DNA of 11,082 bases, taken from contig CALBVI010000222.1 in the NCBI GenBank assembly GCA_937969395.1, positions 1-11,082 on the forward strand, in the 5' to 3' direction. The stretch comes from an uncultured Spongiibacteraceae bacterium (GTDB taxonomy: Bacteria > Pseudomonadota > Gammaproteobacteria > Pseudomonadales > Dasaniaceae). The notes beneath the pieces were generated by a model. It did not search any database. It was not told the DNA's origin and was given only the letters and a program-made list of their open reading frames with translations. The position numbers were made by a program, and so were the translations under genes. Numbering within the stretch: position 1 is the stretch's first letter; every line of letters begins with the position of its first letter. Positions 1 to 7,932 of the stretch are shown here, piece by piece.

Positions 1-973
1 GCAAATTTAACAGTTTAAGCGCTAAATTAGCCGCATCGCCGTTTCGGATAGGCTGCAGCGAAGCATCGTAATCAACGCGACTAGCACCCGGATTTTGACG
101 AACACTGTCATTCAATACATACAAATCCGCGCCTGCAGCGGCATTTGGTCCCCAAGCATAAAAAGGAATTGTGTAATTAAGCGGGTTAGCCTCATCGCTA
201 TGGGCTCTGCCTGTTCCACCATGATCAGCGACCAGCACGATTGCCGTATTGCCTTTTAATTCCGGCTGCTGATTAACCAGAGTGAAAATCTTCTGCAGAT
301 AGCTATCAACCCGTTTAATCGCATCTTGATAACCCGTGGTCGTCCACTTATCACCATGACCAGAGGCATCTGGGTCGACAATATGAACAAAAGAAAAAGC
401 CAGCGCTTCAGCCGTCATATCAGTGACAAAGCGGTCAATTAATTCATTAGCTGTACGATCAGACGAAAGAAAAACATATTGATCGATCTTATCAGTGCCA
501 TTATCCGCACCTATTAGATCAACAGCGCCATTACTTTTATTGTAACTTTGCTCAAATAAAACAAACTTATCCTTGCTCACATACAAGCCTGTAGACAAAC
601 CATGGTCATGAACACTGTCGAACACACTGCTGATATAAGCAGGCTTTTCACTATTATTGTGGAGAGTCATTTCCGCTGTCGGCATATTATTGCTGATCTG
701 ACCGTGGCCATCAGGTCCAACCACACGGCGCGCAGTCATCATTGAAGAGTGATTGGGCAACGTACGGGTATAATCAAAATCAGAACGCGCATTGTCGGTC
801 CAAACACCCTCTTCGCGAAAACGAAAAAAATTGGGCAGCTGTTGCTTGCCCAATTGATTAATAACATCAGGTCGCAAGCCATCAACAGAAATTAAAATCA
901 CATGCTCCAGCGATAATACCGGAGCCGTTACAACCAACAGCGTCGCCGCTGCTAATAATTGTTTTATTTTCAT
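1..973 (-). CDS. Secreted alkaline-phosphatase-superfamily enzyme (type I phosphodiesterase / nucleotide pyrophosphatase type), C-terminus cut off
   Basis: The frame is open from ATG at 973 to the window edge, giving 324 residues without a stop; the C-terminus is outside. Residues 1-21 look like a Sec signal peptide (KIKQ, then a hydrophobic stretch ending in PVLS), so the enzyme should be periplasmic or secreted. The alkaline phosphatase fold is recognisable by its two-metal ligands: D31 in ISVDGLRPD, the likely nucleophile T71 with N74 in TRTLPNHSS, D202 and H206 in DPDASGH, D250 and H251 in ADHGG, and probably H258. This motif set is that of phosphodiesterases and nucleotide pyrophosphatases, which hydrolyse phosphomono- or diesters; the true substrate cannot be told. 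The ribosome binding site is weak (GGGT a few bases upstream). It lies 68 bp downstream of rph in the same direction, so co-transcription is possible but no functional link is evident. Confidence 0.88.
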   Translation of the reverse strand, partial: MKIKQLLAAATLLVVTAPVLSLEHVILISVDGLRPDVINQLGKQQLPNFFRFREEGVWTDNARSDFDYTRTLPNHSSMMTARRVVGPDGHGQISNNMPTAEMTLHNNSEKPAYISSVFDSVHDHGLSTGLYVSKDKFVLFEQSYNKSNGAVDLIGADNGTDKIDQYVFLSSDRTANELIDRFVTDMTAEALAFSFVHIVDPDASGHGDKWTTTGYQDAIKRVDSYLQKIFTLVNQQPELKGNTAIVLVADHGGTGRAHSDEANPLNYTIPFYAWGPNAAAGADLYVLNDSVRQNPGASRVDYDASLQPIRNGDAANLALKLLNL

Positions 974-1041
974 ATTTATACCCAACAATTCATGCCCAAT
1001 GTTTCATTCAATGATTATTCTGACGACTGAAACCTACCTTC

Positions 1042-1767
1042 TTAATCAGCCAATGCCTGACGCTGCTTTTCAATCAGGCTCTGTATACCAGACTCAGCCA
1101 AACCCAACATCGCATCTAGCTCTTGACGGCTATATGGTTCGCCCTCTGCTGTACCCTGTACCTCAATGAAACCGCCGTTTTCTGTCATGATGACGTTCAT
1201 ATCAGTTTCAGCATTAGAGTCTTCTGGATAATCTAAATCCAACACTGCCGCGCCTTGATAAATACCCACAGACACCGCGGCAATCATATGTTTAAGCGGG
1301 CTCTCACTAATCAAACCGTTAGCTTGCATTGAGCTAAAAGCATCCATCAAAGCAACACAAGCGCCAGTGATAGCTGCGGTACGCGTTCCACCATCAGCCT
1401 GGATAACATCACAATCGATAGTAATACTGTTTTCGCCCATCGCGGTTAAATCAACCGCTGCGCGCAGTGAACGACCAATCAAACGTTGAATCTCAACAGT
1501 ACGACCACCCTGCTTGCCACGTGCAGCTTCACGACCCATACGACTACCAGTTGAACGCGGTAACATGCCGTACTCAGCAGTAATCCACCCCTGACCCTGA
1601 CCTCGCAAAAACGAAGGTACACCGCTGCTAGCGGAAGCCGTACAGATCACCTTGGTATTGCCAAATGTGACCAGCACCGAGCCCTCTGCATGACAAGTAA
1701 AATTGCGGGTAATCGTTACGTCGCGGAGTTGATCAAGATTGCGGCCACTGGGTCTAGATATTGTCAT
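1042..1767 (-). CDS. rph: Ribonuclease PH (tRNA 3'-end processing exonuclease)
   Basis: The 241-residue protein matches RNase PH along its whole length (E. coli-type proteins are about 238 residues). RNase PH is a phosphate-dependent 3'-5' exoribonuclease that trims tRNA precursors and works as a hexameric ring. Visible family signatures are [13 protein letters not shown] near the N-terminus, the block [56 protein letters not shown], and the C-terminal [20 protein letters not shown]. The ATG at 1767 was chosen because family similarity begins there ([14 protein letters not shown]) and an AGGA ribosome binding site lies about 7 bases upstream; the frame stays open for another 54 codons upstream, but that stretch contains the promoter and resembles nothing. 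It is divergent from yicC. Confidence 0.97.
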   Translation of the reverse strand: MTISRPSGRNLDQLRDVTITRNFTCHAEGSVLVTFGNTKVICTASASSGVPSFLRGQGQGWITAEYGMLPRSTGSRMGREAARGKQGGRTVEIQRLIGRSLRAAVDLTAMGENSITIDCDVIQADGGTRTAAITGACVALMDAFSSMQANGLISESPLKHMIAAVSVGIYQGAAVLDLDYPEDSNAETDMNVIMTENGGFIEVQGTAEGEPYSRQELDAMLGLAESGIQSLIEKQRQALAD

Positions 1768-1816
1768 GGTGATTCCTAATTGAATGCTTATATTAACTTC
1801 GATTATATGGCGCAGC

Positions 1817-1843
1817 ATTATACACAGAAGCGTTTTCGACCAA
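1817..1843 (-). promoter_or_regulatory. Candidate sigma-70 promoter of rph
   Basis: Read on the minus strand, a perfect TATAAT -10 box (1817-1822) lies 15 bp from a partial -35 box TTGGTC (1838-1843). Transcription would start near 1810, leaving a leader of about 43 nt before the rph ATG. The -10 is perfect, but the spacer is shorter than the usual 17 bp. Confidence 0.5.
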
Positions 1844-1888
1844 TACGAAAGCCAGAAAATAGCTGCGCTATTAAATGTCTGAGGCTTA

Positions 1889-1917
1889 TTTCCCCTCTTT
1901 ACGTTTCCAGTTAGAAT
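1889..1917 (+). promoter_or_regulatory. Weak candidate promoter of yicC
   Basis: On the plus strand TAGAAT (1912-1917) matches the -10 consensus at five of six positions, with a poor -35 (TTTCCC, 1889-1894) 17 bp upstream. This would give a leader of about 29 nt before the yicC ATG. It is the best candidate in the gap between the divergent genes rph and yicC, but is based on pattern only. Confidence 0.3.
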
Positions 1918-1952
1918 GGCTGACTTCATCGATTATTCGGATACGTGACTCT

Positions 1953-2822
1953 ATGATTCGCAGCATGACTTCTTTTGCCAGACAGCCTTCACAGCAAGCT
2001 TGGGGCTCTCTTATCTGGGAAATACGCTCAGTTAACCACCGCTATCTAGAGCCCTCCTTCAAATTGCCTGAATCCATGCGTCACCTAGAAAACGATTTGC
2101 GTGAAAAAATACGCGCCAATCTCAATCGCGGCAAAGTCGAATGCAGCCTAAAACTACAAACGGATATGGGCGGCAACAGCGATAACATCAATATTAATCA
2201 AGCGCTACTCACACAACTGATAGCTGCCGCTGAAACGGTGCAAGGCCAGTTATCAAACAGCGCCGATTTAAACCCAATAAGTTTGCTGCAGTGGCCTGGC
2301 GTTATTGCCGAGGCAGAAACCGACCTTAATGAAATCAGTAAAGCCATCCTAGAAAATTTCCAAACGACATTAGAGCAACTGGTTGCCAGTCGCGAGCGCG
2401 AGGGAATGGTACTCAAACAAGTCATTGAACAGCGCCTAGACGCCATCACAGACATTGTTGCCGCTGTCAGAAAACAGCTACCTGAAATTCTTGCCGCACA
2501 AAAACAAAAACTTAAAGCTCGACTAGAAGAGCTGCAAGTAGAGCTAGACCAAGACCGGTTAGAGCAAGAAATGGTTATACTCGCGCAAAAAGCCGATGTT
2601 GATGAAGAGCTTGATCGCCTCGATACGCATCTTGGCGAAGTGCGCCGCGTGCTGAATAAAGGCAACGCCTGTGGGCGCAGGCTCGATTTCCTTATGCAGG
2701 AACTCAATCGTGAAGCCAACACGCTGTCGTCAAAATCCATTGTTAGCGATACCACGCAAGCGGCAGTTGAATTGAAAGTATTGATTGAACAAATGCGCGA
2801 GCAGATTCAGAATATCGAATAA
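1953..2822 (+). CDS. yicC: YicC family endoribonuclease-type protein
   Basis: The 289-residue protein is clearly YicC (E. coli 287 residues). It begins IRSMTSFAR, continues with WEIRSVNHRYLEPSFKLPE, has NRGKVECSL near residue 60, and ends with the highly conserved block RRLDFLMQELNREANT (about 242-257) and ELKVLIEQMREQIQNIE. The C-terminal part corresponds to DUF1732, with a long charged helical segment before it. In E. coli, YicC has been linked to decay of the small RNA RyhB and reported as an endoribonuclease; that role is carried over by homology. The ATG at 1953 was chosen because homology starts there; the frame is open upstream to 1875, but that part overlaps promoter-like sequence and has no family match. 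It heads the plus-strand run and is followed by gmk after 41 nt. Confidence 0.95.
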   Translation: MIRSMTSFARQPSQQAWGSLIWEIRSVNHRYLEPSFKLPESMRHLENDLREKIRANLNRGKVECSLKLQTDMGGNSDNININQALLTQLIAAAETVQGQLSNSADLNPISLLQWPGVIAEAETDLNEISKAILENFQTTLEQLVASREREGMVLKQVIEQRLDAITDIVAAVRKQLPEILAAQKQKLKARLEELQVELDQDRLEQEMVILAQKADVDEELDRLDTHLGEVRRVLNKGNACGRRLDFLMQELNREANTLSSKSIVSDTTQAAVELKVLIEQMREQIQNIE

Positions 2823-2827
2823 TATAA

Positions 2828-3502
<675 letters not shown>

Positions 3503-3658
3503 ACTGTTCGTTTTTGCTACACTTCGCGATCGATTTACCATAGCGCCTGATATTTGGACCTAAATAACCGTCCAGTAAAGAAATACCACGCTAAACTGAC
3601 TATCACGATTGGTATTCAGACTAAAATTTGTACATTTTACTAGTGAGAGATAAATTCC
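3503..3658 (+). promoter_or_regulatory. gmk-rpoZ intergenic region with candidate rpoZ promoters
   Basis: This 156-bp gap is long for an operon and holds two weak promoter candidates on the plus strand. One is an extended -10 TGCTACACT (3516-3524) without a recognisable -35. The other is TTGGTA (3609-3614) with a 16-bp spacer to TACATT (3631-3636), giving a leader of about 16 nt that just includes the ribosome binding site GAGAGA (3645-3650). No hairpin-type terminator for gmk is visible. rpoZ may therefore be transcribed both from upstream and from its own start. Confidence 0.35.
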
Positions 3659-3928
3659 ATGGCACGTATTACTGTCGAAGATTGTTTAGATAAAGTTGAT
3701 AACCGTTTTGAACTTGTTATGGTTGCCAGCAAACGTGCTCGTGCGTTAGCAACGGGCGGTCAAGAACCACTTGTTGATGAAGATTCTGATAAGCCAACAG
3801 TAATTGCCTTGCGCGAACTAGCTGACGGTTTTATTACTGCTGACGAAATTCTGCGCCCGAAACCAGAAGAGCCAGAAGAACTTGTTATTGATTTAGAAAT
3901 GCCTACCCCAGATTTTTCAATCACATAA
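3659..3928 (+). CDS. rpoZ: DNA-directed RNA polymerase omega subunit
   Basis: The 89-residue protein is RNA polymerase omega (E. coli 91 residues), which wraps the beta' C-terminus, helps assembly and forms part of the ppGpp binding site at the omega-beta' interface in E. coli. The start [20 protein letters not shown] and the block [12 protein letters not shown] are diagnostic; [11 protein letters not shown] covers the conserved third helix. The C-terminal 25 residues are acidic and proline-rich ([18 protein letters not shown]), as is common and variable in the family. GAGAGA stands 8 bases before the ATG. It lies between gmk and spoT, the classical gammaproteobacterial order, which puts nucleotide supply, polymerase and alarmone control side by side. 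Confidence 0.97.
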   Translation: MARITVEDCLDKVDNRFELVMVASKRARALATGGQEPLVDEDSDKPTVIALRELADGFITADEILRPKPEEPEELVIDLEMPTPDFSIT

Positions 3929-3962
3929 CTTTCAACCACATAATAAAGCCCCCCCAACAAAA

Positions 3963-3987
3963 CAACTGGTGCGCCTTGCACCAGTTG
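3963..3987. terminator. Perfect 10-bp hairpin after rpoZ, possible terminator or attenuator
   Basis: CAACTGGTGC (3963-3972) and GCACCAGTTG (3978-3987) form a perfect 10-bp stem with the 5-base loop GCCTT, 35 bases after the rpoZ stop. On the plus strand no T-run follows, so it is not a classical intrinsic terminator for rpoZ; on the minus strand TTGTTTTGTT follows the stem. It could be a partial terminator, an RNA-processing or stabilising stem, or a pause site between rpoZ and spoT. Confidence 0.55.
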
Positions 3988-3991
3988 CTCA

Positions 3992-4075
3992 GTAGTTCAT
4001 ACTACGGTTAACAAATTCGTAAGCGCAACAAAAAAACTTTGCTCTATAAAACGATTAAGAGGTGCTCCGTAGCAC
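3992..4075 (+). promoter_or_regulatory. Structured spoT leader with two further small hairpins
   Basis: Two 5-bp stems with 4-base loops are visible: GTAGT-tcat-ACTAC (3992-4005) and GTGCT-ccgt-AGCAC (4062-4075). Between them is an A-rich stretch with a TATAAA box (4045-4050) that lacks a good -35. The second stem-loop ends 8 bases before the AAGGTGG ribosome binding site (4084-4090) of the chosen spoT start. The spoT leader may thus be folded, but no known riboswitch class is recognised. Confidence 0.35.
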
Positions 4076-4100
4076 GACTACAAAAGGTGGATCTTCACGA

Positions 4101-6275
4101 ATGCAACAATACAGCTTCTTTCAGCAGCTAGACCCTAGCAAAGAAGTCAACTCTATCGACACTCTAAGTAGCTCGCTACAAAGCTATCTTGCACCTGCAC
4201 AAGTTAACAATATAAGACGCGCTTATTATTACGCCGAGCAAGCTCACGAAGGTCAGCGACGTCGCAGCGGCGAACCTTATGTAACACATCCTTTAGCTGT
4301 CGCCACCATCCTCTCTAATATGCACATGGACCATCAAAGCTTGATGGCCGCTATGTTGCACGACGTGATTGAAGACACCGGCATCAGCAAAGCAGCCATG
4401 ACCGAACAATTTGGCGAAACCGTAACAGAGCTCGTCGATGGTGTTAGTAAGCTAACCCGTATGGAAGATCAATCTCTAGCTGAGGCGCAGGCGGAGAACT
4501 TTCAAAAAATGGCGTTGGCAATGGCTAAAGATATTCGCGTCATCTTAGTCAAACTCGCTGACCGCCTGCACAATATGCGCACTCTCGGTGTACTAAAGTC
4601 CGGTAAGCGCAGCCGCATCGCCAAAGAAACTCTCGACATCTACGCGCCGATTGCACAACGCTTGGGTATGCACAGTATTCGCGTCGAGTTTGAAGATTTA
4701 AGTTTTGCCGCAATGTACCCTATGCGCTCTCGACGAATTGCCGCCGCAGTAAAATCCGTACGTGGCAATCGCACTGAAATTGTCACTCAAATCCGCGAGT
4801 CCATTGAAGCCTGCTTAGATCGCGAAGAGCATCAGGCAACCGTTATCGGTCGCGAAAAACATCTTTACAGCATTTACCAAAAAATGCGCAGCAAGAAAAA
4901 ATCATTTTCTGAAATTATGGACCTCTATGCTTTCCGCATCGTCGTCGATAGTGTCGATACCTGTTACCGCGTACTAGGTTGCATTCACAGTTTATACAAA
5001 CCTGTTCCGGGGCAATTTAAAGATTACATCGCCATTCCAAAATCCAATGGCTATCAGTCTTTGCACACCGTTCTCTTTGGCCTACACGGGGTACCGATTG
5101 AAATTCAAATCCGCACCGCCGAAATGGAAGAGATGGCTAACTTCGGTATTGCCGCACACTGGCTTTACAAAACGAATGATGACGAAATACAGCACAGCAC
5201 TCATGTCCGTGCGCGGCAATGGCTAACAGGCCTGCTAGAAATGCAACAGCGCGCCGGTGATTCATTAGAGTTTATTGAAAATGTAAAAATCGATTTATTC
5301 CCCGATGAAGTTTATGTCTTTACGCCAAAGGGAAAAATTATGGAGTTGCCGCAGGGTGCAACTGCTGTAGATTTTGCCTATGCCGTTCATACCGACGTAG
5401 GCAATCACTGCGTCGCCTGTCGGATCAATCGCCGATTAGCGCCGTTGTCAGAACAATTACAAAGCGGCCAAACGATTGAAATCATTACCGCCTCTAGTGC
5501 GCAACCAAGTCCTGCGTGGCTTAACTTTGCTGTCACCGGTAAAACGCGCACTAATATTCGACACTTTCTAAAAAATCAGCGGCAAACAGAATCCATTACC
5601 TTGGGCCGCCGCCTACTAGAAAAAGATTTAAATGCTTTAGATTCAAGCATTGAAGATCTTAACGACCAACAAAAAGATCGCTTACTTAGCGATGTTAATA
5701 TCAACAACTTCGAACAAATTCTAGAAGAAATAGGCATGGGTAATCGCGTGTCTTTTCTGACTGCGCACCAACTACTGACCGGAACCAAAGAAGAAAACGG
5801 CATTGATCCAGAAACGGATGACAAACAACATCAGCCATTATCCATTCGTGGCAGTGAAGGCTTCCAAGTTAATTTTGCCCGCTGCTGTTTTCCTATTCCC
5901 GGCGATGACATTATTGGTTTTATCAGCTCAGAAAGAGGCATGGTCGTCCACACTGATCGCTGTCATAACAGTCAAGATTTTCGTAAAAACCCAGAGCGTT
6001 CAGTCACCCTGCGCTGGGATGGCGATGTCGAAGGCGAGTTCTCCGTTGAGTTACATATCGAACTCGAAAATAGCCGCGGCATCATTGCAGTGCTGGCCAC
6101 TAAGATTAATGGTCTAGACGCCAACATTGAAAAAATCAGTGTCGAAGAAGAAGGTCCTCACGTTAACACTGTCAATGTTGTTGTAGGCGTTCATTCCAGA
6201 ATACACCTCGCGCGTATTATGAAACATTTACGAACCATTAAAGCCGTACTCAAAGTAACTCGCGCTAAACATTAA
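4101..6275 (+). CDS. spoT: Bifunctional (p)ppGpp synthetase / hydrolase SpoT
   Basis: The 724-residue RelA/SpoT-family protein degrades and can make the stringent alarmone (p)ppGpp in the cytoplasm. The HD hydrolase site is intact: H63 in YVTHPLAVA, H87-D88 and E91-D92 in MLHDVIEDT, and D154 in LADRLHNMR. The synthetase domain follows (about 215-350), with REKHLYSIYQKM, DLYAFRIVV, FKDYIAIPKSNGYQSLHT and PIEIQIRT. Next come a TGS domain (about 402-465, VYVFTPKGKIMELP), the cysteine pair C595-C596 in ARCCFPIPGD, and a C-terminal ACT domain (about 645-720). It is about 20 residues longer at the N-terminus than the Pseudomonas protein. ATG 4101 is preferred because AAGGTGG lies 10 bases upstream; an in-frame GTG at 4062 has its purine-rich stretch directly abutting it and sits in a hairpin. 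An intact HD site argues for SpoT rather than RelA. Confidence 0.97.
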   Translation: MQQYSFFQQLDPSKEVNSIDTLSSSLQSYLAPAQVNNIRRAYYYAEQAHEGQRRRSGEPYVTHPLAVATILSNMHMDHQSLMAAMLHDVIEDTGISKAAMTEQFGETVTELVDGVSKLTRMEDQSLAEAQAENFQKMALAMAKDIRVILVKLADRLHNMRTLGVLKSGKRSRIAKETLDIYAPIAQRLGMHSIRVEFEDLSFAAMYPMRSRRIAAAVKSVRGNRTEIVTQIRESIEACLDREEHQATVIGREKHLYSIYQKMRSKKKSFSEIMDLYAFRIVVDSVDTCYRVLGCIHSLYKPVPGQFKDYIAIPKSNGYQSLHTVLFGLHGVPIEIQIRTAEMEEMANFGIAAHWLYKTNDDEIQHSTHVRARQWLTGLLEMQQRAGDSLEFIENVKIDLFPDEVYVFTPKGKIMELPQGATAVDFAYAVHTDVGNHCVACRINRRLAPLSEQLQSGQTIEIITASSAQPSPAWLNFAVTGKTRTNIRHFLKNQRQTESITLGRRLLEKDLNALDSSIEDLNDQQKDRLLSDVNINNFEQILEEIGMGNRVSFLTAHQLLTGTKEENGIDPETDDKQHQPLSIRGSEGFQVNFARCCFPIPGDDIIGFISSERGMVVHTDRCHNSQDFRKNPERSVTLRWDGDVEGEFSVELHIELENSRGIIAVLATKINGLDANIEKISVEEEGPHVNTVNVVVGVHSRIHLARIMKHLRTIKAVLKVTRAKH

Positions 6276-6309
6276 TCACAACTTAATCAAACAATAGACA
6301 TATATTCTT

Positions 6310-6690
6310 ATGAACAAACAAGCTATCTCTACAGACAATGCACCACAAGCTATTGGCCCATACTCGCAGGCGATTAAATCTGGCGACACGGTTTACCTAT
6401 CAGGGCAAATTCCTTTAGTGCCTGAAACAATGGAACTTGTCACTGGCGACATTAAACTACAGGCCAAACAAGTATTTGATAACTTAGCGGCTGTTGCCGA
6501 AGCTGCTGGCGGTGATCTAAGCAACGCGGTAAAAATTAATATTTCATTAACTGACTTGGCTAACTTTGCCGATGTTAATGACGTAATGAAACAATACTTT
6601 AATGAGCCTTACCCCGCTCGCGCCTGCGTTCAAGTGGCGGCATTACCAAAAGGCACAGATATTGAAATAGAAGCAATACTGGTTTTATAA
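6310..6690 (+). CDS. ridA: RidA family reactive enamine/imine deaminase
   Basis: The 126-residue protein belongs to the RidA (YjgF/YER057c/UK114) family, small trimeric cytosolic proteins that hydrolyse the reactive 2-aminoacrylate and related enamines/imines released by PLP enzymes, protecting those enzymes. Conserved features are [13 protein letters not shown] at 11-23, VYLSGQIPL at 28-36, [18 protein letters not shown] (66-83), and [21 protein letters not shown] (102-122) with the catalytic-site arginine R104 and glutamates E119/E121. Length equals the family norm. The gap from spoT is 34 nt with no strong ribosome binding site and no promoter-like element, so it is probably read from the spoT transcript. 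Its last codons form the first copy of a 14-bp tandem repeat, so the repeat begins inside the gene. Confidence 0.96.
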   Translation: MNKQAISTDNAPQAIGPYSQAIKSGDTVYLSGQIPLVPETMELVTGDIKLQAKQVFDNLAAVAEAAGGDLSNAVKINISLTDLANFADVNDVMKQYFNEPYPARACVQVAALPKGTDIEIEAILVL

Positions 6691-6762
6691 CGTTGATTTT
6701 ATGATATTGGTTTTATGGCGCTGGTTTTATAACAACAGTTTTGTAAGACTTAGTTTTTCGGG
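6679..6762. repeat. Degenerate 14-bp tandem repeat starting in the ridA stop region
   Basis: Five to six units of 14 bp follow each other without gaps: CTGGTTTTATAACG (6679-6692), TTGATTTTATGATA (6693-6706), TTGGTTTTATGGCG (6707-6720), CTGGTTTTATAACA (6721-6734), ACAGTTTTGTAAGA (6735-6748) and a decayed CTTAGTTTTTCGGG (6749-6762). Units 1 and 4 agree at 13 of 14 bases, and unit 6 is marginal. Unit 1 encodes the final Leu-Val-Leu-stop of ridA, so the array appears to have grown from the gene end by slippage or unequal exchange. Confidence 0.8.
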
Positions 6763-6789
6763 CCAATCACATGCAAATATAATTGGCCC
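6760..6789. terminator. 8-bp palindrome between convergent ridA and mscS-type gene, possible terminator
   Basis: GGGCCAAT (6760-6767) and ATTGGCCC (6782-6789) pair perfectly around a 14-base AT-rich loop. It lies between the converging ends of ridA and the MscS-type gene, where a bidirectional terminator is expected. Neither strand carries a T-run after the stem (the TTTTT at 6754-6758 precedes it on the plus strand), so intrinsic termination is uncertain. Confidence 0.4.
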
Positions 6790-6826
6790 CGGTAACTAAA
6801 AAGAACTCACTAAACAGAAAAAGACA

Positions 6827-7864
6827 TTAACGCTGTTTTTTGATTAACTGAAACGCCTCTTCAACCGCTTTTAGTCTTTCTTTTTTCCGCTCAAGAAACC
6901 GCAAGTGATGCTTTTTTTGCTCTTCTTCCGTTGCTGCTTTAATGTCTTTTTCTAAACTGCTAATTTCTTCTAATAATTGGCTTCTTTCGTTTTCTATCCC
7001 TTCAGCCTGCTCCGCTTTATCAAAAGCCATGTCTTCAGCCGACATTTTCCGCTCTTCAGCTGGCGCCGCAGGCACAGTATAGGGGATTGTATTTACGCCA
7101 TCGCGCAACTGCCGTTGGTTCATATAAGCGGGCGACATAATTTCTATGCCATTACTGTGTAATTTATCCAGCACACAGCCATACAATTGCGATCTCATAG
7201 AAATTAAACGTTTAGGCTCTTCAAGAAAACCAGAAACACGATAGACAACAGAGAAATCACCCAACTCTAAAATATGCACAAAGGGCTCGTGCAAACCGCA
7301 GGCAATAGCAGCTTCTATTAATGAACTTTCAACTCGTTTACGTTCTACGTCATAACCCAAGCTTAACGTCGCTGAGATAATAGTTCCCGAACTCAGAATG
7401 GTCGCTACGGGATTATTAATACAATAAATATTGGGCAAGGCAATTAGCTCTCGCGTTTCTGTTTGAATCTCCGTTTCAAATAAACCACGTTCTGACACTC
7501 GGCCAAAATAATCACCGACACGAATAAAATCACCCACTTGAAAGGGCTTGGTAATACGCAGTAAAACACCCGCCATTAAATTAGAAATAATCGTTGTTGA
7601 AGAAAAAGCCAGTGCGCCCGACATTAAAATACCAATCAAGCCAATTAACTGATTACGGGAGTCATCACTGACAGGCAACACCAGCACGATTGCCAAAATA
7701 CCTAACACCGTTAAACCCAGCATAATTAACTGCCGTGGAAACTTTTTCTCGTTACCTATATCAGGATTACGACTCAGCAGCATCCAATTGGAAACCCACA
7801 ACACGGCAATAACAGCAATAACTGTTTCTATGAGAGGAGCATAAGGTATAAGAAAATCTAACAT
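6827..7864 (-). CDS. MscS-family mechanosensitive ion channel with C-terminal coiled-coil tail
   Basis: The 345-residue inner-membrane protein is a small-conductance mechanosensitive channel homologue; such channels open under membrane tension and release solutes on osmotic downshock. Three hydrophobic segments are visible at about 9-30, 45-65 and 72-104. The third, pore-lining one reads GALAFSSTTIISNLMAGVLLRI and runs into KPFQVGDFIRVGDYFGRV, the usual start of the MscS beta domain, followed by ETEIQTETRELIALPN. Residues 269-345 form an unusual, very charged Glu/Lys tail with heptad-like leucine spacing, probably a coiled coil. ATG at 7864 has GGAAG 8 bases upstream; an in-frame TTG at 7879 was rejected because it overlaps that site. 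It is the last gene of the minus-strand series, 68 nt after the MAPEG gene. It might be an ordinary osmotic channel unrelated to its neighbours. Confidence 0.92.
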   Translation of the reverse strand: MLDFLIPYAPLIETVIAVIAVLWVSNWMLLSRNPDIGNEKKFPRQLIMLGLTVLGILAIVLVLPVSDDSRNQLIGLIGILMSGALAFSSTTIISNLMAGVLLRITKPFQVGDFIRVGDYFGRVSERGLFETEIQTETRELIALPNIYCINNPVATILSSGTIISATLSLGYDVERKRVESSLIEAAIACGLHEPFVHILELGDFSVVYRVSGFLEEPKRLISMRSQLYGCVLDKLHSNGIEIMSPAYMNQRQLRDGVNTIPYTVPAAPAEERKMSAEDMAFDKAEQAEGIENERSQLLEEISSLEKDIKAATEEEQKKHHLRFLERKKERLKAVEEAFQLIKKQR

Positions 7865-7932
7865 GACTCTGACTTCCAATTTTTATTTATTTTAATCGTT
7901 AAAAAAATGCTATTAACGTTCGTAAACAAGCT

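Noticed and set aside
1768..1929. N-terminal extension of rph by 54 codons
   Set aside because: The extra stretch contains the TATAAT promoter box and overlaps yicC leader sequence. RNase PH homology and the ribosome binding site both point to ATG at 1767.
2198..2755. Long open frame antisense to yicC (minus strand)
   Set aside because: The translation is serine/cysteine/arginine-rich low-complexity sequence, which is typical of the reverse strand of a Leu/Glu-rich coding gene. yicC on the other strand is unmistakable.
3949..3955. Run of seven C residues after rpoZ, possible slippage or phase-variation tract
   Set aside because: It lies in non-coding sequence 21 bases after the rpoZ stop and far from a promoter spacer, so length changes would have no evident effect.
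4062..4100. GTG start 13 codons upstream for spoT
   Set aside because: The purine-rich AAGAGG directly abuts the GTG, leaving no spacing, and the codon sits in a hairpin. ATG 4101 has AAGGTGG at proper distance.
5576..6117. Open frames overlapping spoT on both strands (5576-5824 minus, 5803-6117 plus)
   Set aside because: They lie wholly within the conserved spoT coding region in other frames and resemble no protein family.
6691..6762. Read-through of ridA into the tandem repeat as a coding extension
   Set aside because: In the ridA frame the next codons after TAA are CGT and TGA, so a second stop follows at once. The 14-bp period also shifts the frame every unit.
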